Below are positions 59,014 to 64,000 of a stretch of DNA of 64,000 nucleotides, piece after piece; position 1 is the stretch's first letter; each line of letters opens with the position of its first letter. The position numbers were made by a program, and so were the translations under genes. Where the stretch lies: positions 224,290-288,289 of the forward strand of contig CAWIVF010000009.1 in NCBI GenBank assembly GCA_963839535.1, read 5' to 3'. The notes below the pieces were generated by a model that was not told where the DNA came from, did not search any database, and worked only from the letters and a program-made list of their open reading frames with translations. The stretch is from RHKX01 sp963839535 (GTDB lineage Bacteria; Actinomycetota; Thermoleophilia; Solirubrobacterales; 70-9).

Positions 59014-59655
59014 GTGCGGATGCACCCTGGAGACGTGGCAGACAACAGCCTTGTCGACCTGGCGCTTGCCTCGGGGCTGGTCCAGCCCGACCAGACGACG
59101 TGCGGGTCCTGCGTGCTGGTCATGGCGCGCATGCTCAACGACCCGTCGTACGTCGGGTACCTGGTCAACGGCGTGAACCCGGCGAGCGGCGAGCGCACGG
59201 CCGGGACTCTGCAGGACCGGTTCAGCCAGCAGGCGCTGGCGATGCACCGGCTCACGAGCAGGTTCAAGGACACCGCCGGCGGTTGGCAGCTTCCCTGGCC
59301 GCGCGCGCTGGGCACCCCACCGTGGGCGCTGGCTCGGGAGATGACCAACGAGGCAGGCCAGAGCAGCACGACGTACCGCGCCCGGACGGTCGTCCCGAAC
59401 CGGCGGGCGCAGATGTTCAGTCGCATCGCCTCGCTCACCGGCGCAGGGCACGCCGTACCGCTGTACGTCGGCAACCGATGGTCACCTCGGCACGTCGTCC
59501 TCGTGCTCCCCGGCGTCGACCTGCCGCCGGGCATCGTCCGTATCTACGACCCGGCGAGTGGGCGCTGCTACCCGATCGCGGCGGCCGACTTCGCGGCCGG
59601 ACGCCTCCAGGTCGCCGGTTGGCAGGTTCCGTGGGCCGTCGTCGTGCCGAGCTGA
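59014..59655 (+). CDS. Candidate papain-like/C39-like cysteine peptidase
   Basis: 213 residues, no signal peptide. PDQTTCGSCVLVMARML near residue 30 resembles the catalytic Gln...Cys region of papain-fold peptidases (Q-x-x-C-G-S). A candidate His lies in SPRHVVLVLPG and a candidate Asp in IVRIYDPASGRCYPI, in the expected order. No family assignment beyond this. Next to truncated hemoglobin on the same strand, with no obvious functional link. The frame is intact, unusual in this part of the window. Confidence 0.5.
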   Translation: MRMHPGDVADNSLVDLALASGLVQPDQTTCGSCVLVMARMLNDPSYVGYLVNGVNPASGERTAGTLQDRFSQQALAMHRLTSRFKDTAGGWQLPWPRALGTPPWALAREMTNEAGQSSTTYRARTVVPNRRAQMFSRIASLTGAGHAVPLYVGNRWSPRHVVLVLPGVDLPPGIVRIYDPASGRCYPIAAADFAAGRLQVAGWQVPWAVVVPS

Positions 59656-59788
59656 CCCACGTGGTGCTGCCCGGTCAGTCGGAGTTCGTGCAGGCCTGCT
59701 TCCACAAGCCCATGGCCGGGGTCAGGTCGCGGCCGGACGGCGGGCTGCGCCCTTGCTCGTCCGAGTCGACGGGTGCCACTGTGTCGAG

Positions 59789-60246
59789 GTGGGCCAGAGC
59801 GTTTTCGAGGCGGCGGGCGGGCGGCAGGCGTTCCTCGCGCTCGCACAGGCGTGGCATCGACGGTGCCTGGAGGACCCGGTCGTCAGCCACGCGTTCCTGC
59901 ACGCCGACCAGCATCCGGAGCACGTCGAGAGGCTGGCGGCCTACTCGGCTTGGCGCTCGGTGGCCCCGCCGACTACTCCGGCACGATGGGCAGCCACAGT
60001 CACGTCGCGCGGCTGCACGCAGGCAACGGTGAGCACGAGGAGATGGACCTGCGGGCGCAGGCCTGCTTCGCCCTCGCCCTCGACGACGCCGGCCTGCCGG
60101 AGGACGAGCGGCTCCGCTCGACCCTCCGGGACTACTTCCGGTGGGCGACGTCCCTGATGGCGGACTACCCGGACTCACCCGACGACGTGCCCGCCGACCT
60201 GCCGCTGCCGCACTGGTCCTGGAACGGCCTGGCGCGCGAGCCCTGA
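59789..60246 (+). CDS. Truncated hemoglobin, group II-like (frameshifted near 59950)
   Basis: About 152 residues. SVFEAAGGRQAFLALAQAWH opens the globin fold, here cut to FEAAGGRQAFLALA, then SHAFLHADQHPEHVERLAAY with likely proximal-region His. After a one-base loss it continues LGGPADYSGTMGSHSHVARL and HWSWNGLAREP. It probably binds O2 or NO and may protect against nitrosative stress. GTG 59789 is the likeliest start; the region just before it has no coding character. Confidence 0.75.
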
Positions 60247-60250
60247 GCGG

Positions 60251-60816
60251 TCAGCCCTGGGCGGGTGAGCCGCGAACGTCACCGAGCTCGCGCTGACGGT
60301 GCCCGCTGCCGGCCGGGAGCGGTGTGGTTGTCCCAGTAGAGGTTCGTGTGGGCGATGACCAGGTCGGGCGTCGGCGCCCCCACTGGCTGAGGTCCTCGGT
60401 GGTGTGGGCGTCACCGACCAGCGTCGCGTCGTAGCCACGGACGATCGCGCCGTGGAGCGTGGACCTGATGCACTCGTCGGTCTGCGCACCGGAGACGACC
60501 AGGTGACCCACCTGGTGCTCGGCGAGGACGGCTCGAGGTCGGTCTCCTCGAAGGAGTCGGCGTACTTCTTGTGCACGACCGGCTCGGACGCCTCCTGGGC
60601 GAGCTCGGGGACGAGCTGCCAGCCGTCGCTGTCGCGAGGCATCCCGTCGGACGAGTGCATCACCCACACCACCGGCACGTCCGCGGCACGGGCCTTGTCG
60701 ACGAGCTGGGCGATGTTGGCGACGACCGTGTCGCGGTCGTGGCCACCGGAGACGACGTCGTTCTGGACGTCGATGACGATCAGCGCGGTGTGCGGGCGTC
60801 CGGTCAGCGTGCTCAT
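60251..60816 (-). CDS. Isochorismatase-family cysteine hydrolase (frameshifted)
   Basis: About 188 residues. Catalytic triad in order: Asp in LIVIDVQNDVV, Lys in VVHKKYADSF and Cys in VSGAQTDECIRSTL; substrate loop DAHTTEDLSQWG and the end HTNLYWDNHTAPG. Frame changes near 60530, 60380 and 60330; the exact stop is uncertain (60251 or 60279). These proteins hydrolyse amides or esters such as nicotinamide-like compounds; the substrate is not predictable. Confidence 0.8.
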
Positions 60817-60864
60817 GGCGGCACGCTACGCCCGACCACCGACACTCTGACGTAGGTTCGCCAG

Positions 60865-61549
60865 ATGCGGCCACCGAGGAGCCTGGCCAGCCATCGCGGC
60901 GGCGGTGCTGCTGAGCGCCGGCTGCACGGGCGAGCCGAGCCCCGAGGCGCGTTCGACGCCGAGCCCGACGCCTCCCTCGACGGCGGTCGAGCCATCGGGA
61001 CCGCTGGCGACCACGGAGCCCGACAGCGCCGGCATCGTGGTGCTGCGGTCGCGGGTCGACCTGGACGACGGCCCGGGCGACGTGTGGCAGCTCGTGCCAC
61101 GGGTAGTCCGTGCGCAGCTGCCCGAGATCGACGTCCGGCGGACGGTGGTGGAGGTCGGACGGCGGACGGTCCGCGTCGGCCAGCCGGTTCGTCGACCTCC
61201 GGCCGGCCGGCCGATCACGTACGACGTCGGGTTGCGCACGCCGCGCGGACTGCACTACGTCGACGTCGTGGCAGGTCCGAGGACCCGCACCGGCAGGGCC
61301 GAGCAGCTCGTCGACCCGTCCGGGGCAGCGGTGGACTGCCCGGGTCTGCGCCACGAGGTCGACGACACCGGCGACGTGCTGTCGGTCGACGTACCCCTGC
61401 GCTGCCTCGGTGACCCGCCGTGGGTAGCTGCCCGGCTGCTGGTGTCGCTCGAGGTCGGTCACGCAAGTACGAGGAGAACCCTGCACAACCACCGGCCGTT
61501 CTCGGAGTTCTTCACCGAGCGGCTCTACCCGCCGGGCTCGGCGGGTTGA
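60865..61549 (+). CDS. Putative lipoprotein (frameshifted near 60890)
   Basis: About 228 residues. MRPPRSLA leads, after a one-base correction, into AIAAAVLLSAGC, a lipobox with Cys. A Thr/Pro/Ser linker follows, then a beta-rich domain (IVVLRSRVDLDDG, ITYDVGLRTPRGLHYVDVV) with a Cys pair (VDCPG and LRCLG). The end is FSEFFTERLYPPGSAG. No family recognised. It overlaps the convergent zinc-ribbon gene by 38 nt. Confidence 0.6.
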
Positions 61550-61742
61550 GGGTCGCCGACGGTGTGGCCTTCGCCGGGCAGTCGGGGTTCGGGCAGTAGT
61601 CGATGGCGACCATCTCGCCGGGGTTGAGCTCGGCGCGATTCTCGTTGGTCTGGTCGAAGTCGATCGTGCCGTGCGCGAGCTCGGTGCCGCAGGTCTCGCA
61701 GTGCGTCGGCCAGGTCTGCTCGTCGGCTGGTGTGTCGCTCAT
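61512..61742 (-). CDS. Small zinc-ribbon-like protein
   Basis: 76 residues. HCETCGTELAHG and DYCPNPDCPAK give two CxxC/CxxxxC pairs suited to one zinc ion, separated by 28 residues with NRAELNPGEMVAIDYC. The C-terminal 15 residues are probably disordered. Small cytosolic protein of unknown role. The frame is intact. Confidence 0.65.
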   Translation of the reverse strand: MSDTPADEQTWPTHCETCGTELAHGTIDFDQTNENRAELNPGEMVAIDYCPNPDCPAKATPSATLNPPSPAGRAAR

Positions 61743-61746
61743 CCGA

Positions 61747-62059
61747 TCACCGTACCGACGCCCGGCTCACGCAGCGGCGGCGCCACGCATCGCCGGCTCC
61801 GCGTTCGGCGCCGACGTCGCCGCGGGCGCCGGGGACGAGGTCCGCGAGCGCGGGCGGGTAGCCGGCGTCGCCGATCTGGCTCGACCCGATCGAGGTGAGC
61901 ACCGACAGGATCGTGGCCATGCCCGCGGTGGAGAGGCCGGTGACCCAGTCCACCTCCAGCAGGCCGAGCGAGGTGGCGCTGAGGACCGCCAGCAAGGCTT
62001 GGGCGAACGACTTCACCGCACGCTCGGCGGTGGCTCTCCAGAAGTGGCTAAGGAAGCAT
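61747..62059 (-). CDS. Holin-like small membrane protein (frameshifted at the start)
   Basis: About 104 residues. After correcting one extra base near 62053, the start is MLLSHFWRATAERAVKSFAQALLAVL and continues SLGLLEVDWVTGLSTAGMA (each quoted in part), then ILSVLTSIGSSQIGDAG. Two hydrophobic helices. This matches the r1t-type phage holin pattern, which is also widespread in actinobacterial chromosomes outside phages. A GAGGAGG ribosome-binding site precedes ATG 62059. Confidence 0.65.
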
Positions 62060-62320
62060 GAGGTCCTCCTCGTTGGTTCCGGACGACTGGAGGAGGGCGG
62101 GGCGCGGAACGCTGATACGGGATGGTGCAGAGATGGCTACTTCGGACCATGCCCGACACAGGCAGGTCCGGGCATCCCGGGGCGCACCGGTGGGAAACGC
62201 CCAGCGCCTCCGGCGCACGTCCTTTCGGGCAGAAAAAGGGGACACGAAAGTGACGCCTTCCAGGGGAAACGCCACGCAGTTCACTGGAACGAACATCCGC
62301 ACAGAGCGCAGGGGGCTCTC
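62060..62320. other. Intergenic stretch
   Basis: 261 nt between divergent genes. It contains a purine-rich tract (about 62232 to 62244) and several short hairpins. No riboswitch class could be matched with confidence. It presumably holds both promoters. Confidence 0.35.
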
Positions 62321-62584
62321 ATGGCTGGTCAGGAATTCCGCTTCGTCATCGATGGGCCCGAGCTCACCTCGGAGCAGCGCGACCGGATCGGTTCCGCGGT
62401 GCAGCGGGCCGGGCTCGAGTCGCTCACGCACGCGAAGGTCGACCTGGAGTCACCGATCGTCATCGGGACGACCGGTATCAAGTTCCGTCCTGAGTGGATC
62501 GGCCTGTGGGTCCTCGACCGCGACATCGCCGGCGAGATCGGGCCACAGATCGACAAGGTGCTCGGCCAGCGCTTCGGCGGCTAG
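62321..62584 (+). CDS. Small conserved hypothetical protein
   Basis: 87 residues: FRFVIDGPELTSEQRDRIGSA (seen as VIDGPELTSEQRDRIG), a mixed alpha/beta pattern, and the end DIAGEIGPQIDKVLGQRF. It lacks Cys, signal peptide and membrane segments. No family name known to me. The frame is intact and codon use is good. Confidence 0.6.
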   Translation: MAGQEFRFVIDGPELTSEQRDRIGSAVQRAGLESLTHAKVDLESPIVIGTTGIKFRPEWIGLWVLDRDIAGEIGPQIDKVLGQRFGG

Positions 62585-62615
62585 TCATGCGCACCTCCGC
62601 CGAGGCGGAGCGCGG

Positions 62616-62996
62616 ATGTGCCCGAGCACGCCGGTCAGCAACGCAACGGTGTTCCTCGGCATGACTCGACGGGGGGTCGGGTCGCCTACGTGAGCCCGGC
62701 CGTCCCGGTCACCGCCGAGGACATCGCGACGTTGCCGACGGCGCCGGGCCGCACCCCGAGTCGACCTACCGGTTCGCCGGTCCGTGCGTCGAGGGCGGCT
62801 GCGGCCACTGGTCGGGGAGCCACTGCCGGCTCGGCGAGGAGACGGCGACGCACCACGTCGAGGTCCCCGAGGAAGCCCGGTCGCTGCCGAAGTGCGCGAT
62901 CCGACCGCAGTGCCGGTGGTACGCCGAGCAGGGTGCCGACGCCTGCACGGTATGCCAGTCGTCACCACCGACCTGCGCGCACCCGCGCGCGGTTGA
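62616..62996 (+). CDS. Cysteine-rich hypothetical protein (several frameshifts)
   Basis: About 126 residues. Read across frame changes near 62675, 62755 and 62955 it goes: VFLGMTRRG, then VAYVSPAVPVTAEDIATLP, then STYRFAGPCVEGGCGHW, SHCRLGEE, LPKCAIRPQCRWYAEQG and ACTVC. The Cys spacing (CxxxxC, C, CxxxxxC, CxxC) suggests an Fe-S or zinc site. Function unknown. ATG 62616 assumed. Confidence 0.55.
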
Positions 62997-63163
62997 CGAG
63001 CCCGGCCCCGGAACGGGAGGGCCCGCCGGCCAGGAAGGTCGGCGGGCCCCTGCTCCGCGGCCGCCCGCCCCACCGGCGTGGTGGTGGACCGGCCGCCGAG
63101 CAGCATGGAAGGGTGCGGGGGTGCGCGCGGCGGGAGGCCGCGCCCGGCCACGAGGGGAACCAC

Positions 63164-63790
63164 ATGAGCAGCACCGATCAGCCGCGCCCTGACGACGCGA
63201 CCGGCCCGTCCTACCCGGCAGGCGAGCCCGCCTCCGGCGCCGGCCTGCCGCAGTACCCGCAGTATCCCGACGCGCCGCAGGAGCAGTGGGGCCAGCGGGC
63301 CCAGCCCGGCCAGCCGGTGGAGCAGCCGTCCTCGGTGCGCACCGCGGTCCTGCTCATGCGGGTCGGCGCCGTGATCAGCCTGCTGTCGCTGGTCGCGACG
63401 CTGCTCACCCTCGGCTCGCTGAAGTCGCAGATCCGCGACCACGCTGGTGGCAGGCGGCCAGCAGGTCACCGACGCCGCCGTCGACGCGGCGTACGCCATC
63501 GCGATCGTCGGCAGCGTCGTCGTCGCGCTGATCGGGTCGGTCTCTGGCTGTGGATGGCGTGGAAGAACGGGCAGGGCCGCGGTTGGGCCCGCATCGTCGC
63601 GACCGTTCTCGGCGGGCTCAACGTCGTAATGACGCTGTTCAGCGTGGCCTCCGGCAACGCCACGGCGCTGGCGATGGTGCTCGGCCTGGTGAACCTCGTG
63701 CTCGCGGTGGCGATCCTCGTGCTGCTCTGGAAGAAGGAGTCGAGCGCGTTCTACGCGGCCCGGTCCGGACGCCCGGTCGCGACGTACTGA
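63164..63790 (+). CDS. Hypothetical membrane protein (frameshifted)
   Basis: About 208 residues. A Pro/Gln/Tyr-rich cytosolic N-terminus (LPQYPQYPDAPQEQW) is followed by four helices: AVLLMRVGAVISLLSLVATLL, AIAIVGSVVVALIGVGLWLWMAW (both quoted as reconstructed), GLNVVMTLFSVASG and MVLGLVNLVLAVAILVLLW. Frame changes near 63442 and 63540 cancel. The ribosome-binding site GAGGGGA precedes ATG. No function assigned. Confidence 0.65.
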   Translation: MSSTDQPRPDDATGPSYPAGEPASGAGLPQYPQYPDAPQEQWGQRAQPGQPVEQPSSVRTAVLLMRVGAVISLLSLVATLLTLGSLKSQIRDHAGGRRPAGHRRRRRRGVRHRDRRQRRRRADRVGLWLWMAWKNGQGRGWARIVATVLGGLNVVMTLFSVASGNATALAMVLGLVNLVLAVAILVLLWKKESSAFYAARSGRPVATY

Positions 63791-63793
63791 GCG

Positions 63794-64000
63794 CTACTGG
63801 TTGCGGCTGTCGGGGCCCGGCTTCTGCGGGTCGGGCTTCTCCGACGCGTTGTCGGGGGCCGGAGTCACGTGCTTCGACAGTCGCGCCACGACGTCGGCCT
63901 GCGGGGACGCGGCGGCACGGTTCGTCTCCGCGACCTCGGTGAGCAGCTCCTGCCGCCGGACCTGGATGTGACGGGGTGCGTCGACACCCACGCGGATGAT
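63794..64000 (-). CDS. csrA: Carbon storage regulator CsrA (partial, C-terminal)
   Basis: The frame enters from the right edge with IIRVGVDAPRHIQVRRQELL, the conserved second half of CsrA (normally VRIGIDAPK.V.V.R.E). A 40-residue tail ends DPQKPGPDSRNQ. CsrA is a small RNA-binding dimer controlling translation, often of flagellar genes in gram-positive bacteria, so a flagellar locus may lie beyond the window. The tail is longer than usual. Confidence 0.72.
   Translation of the reverse strand: MIRVGVDAPRHIQVRRQELLTEVAETNRAAASPQADVVARLSKHVTPAPDNASEKPDPQKPGPDSRNQ

Noticed and set aside
61747..62059. Holin-like protein as evidence of a prophage
   Set aside because: No lysin, structural, integrase or terminase gene is nearby, and such holin-like proteins are common in actinobacterial chromosomes.
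62130..62310. Possible riboswitch before the gene at 62321
   Set aside because: Several GC hairpins and a GGGAAACG-type motif were tried against c-di-GMP, c-di-AMP and cobalamin consensus patterns from memory; none fitted convincingly.

Overview
The window is high-GC actinobacterial DNA and appears to come from two sources joined near position 54,450. From 1 to about 54,450 the gene content, the signature-like secreted proteins (for example the N-terminus at 31527) and the many leaderless promoters point to a Thermoleophilia/Solirubrobacterales-like organism. From about 54,450 to the end the genes look like a different actinobacterium, probably Nocardioidaceae-like, and the density of apparent frameshifts rises about five-fold at the same place. 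A chimeric contig is the simplest reading. I see no tRNA, rRNA or CRISPR array.

Layout, first part: rimI-tsaB-tsaE (tRNA t6A and N-acetylation), uracil-DNA glycosylase and a zinc-ribbon protein; a DUF2520-panC-panD-panB pantothenate operon; envelope genes; uvrA (with a LexA box), a DivIVA-like coiled-coil protein and uvrB; a lytic transglycosylase, coaE and rpsA; a flavoprotein; a gene-poor stretch with a decayed transposase; polA; malic enzyme; secreted proteins; a phosphofructokinase predicted to use pyrophosphate; a complete hisIE-trpEGDCFBA operon; a five-gene operon (permease, glutamine-synthetase-like ligase, amidohydrolase, aldehyde dehydrogenase, SDR) resembling gamma-glutamylated amine or ethanolamine catabolism; a secreted hydrolase; and era-GNAT-ybeY-phoH-yqeY-murI. 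phoH carries a full-length intein whose splicing residues fit class 3 (no N-terminal nucleophile, W-C-T triad) and which contains a LAGLIDADG endonuclease.

Second part: a repeat protein with two copies of an 'APID' domain lies next to an M50-like membrane metalloprotease with a C-terminal twin-CxxC domain. This is followed by a DoxX-like protein, a candidate cysteine protease, a truncated hemoglobin, an isochorismatase-type hydrolase, small hypotheticals, a holin-like protein and the C-terminus of csrA.

About 20 genes of the first part, including essential ones (rpsA, coaE, uvrB, trpE, panC), carry single-base frameshifts of both signs. These are best read as sequencing or assembly indels, so I annotate them as whole genes spanning the shift and give the approximate position. 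Many first-part genes have a TANNNT hexamer 6 to 8 nt before the start codon, the hallmark of leaderless transcripts, and I used it to choose several starts.
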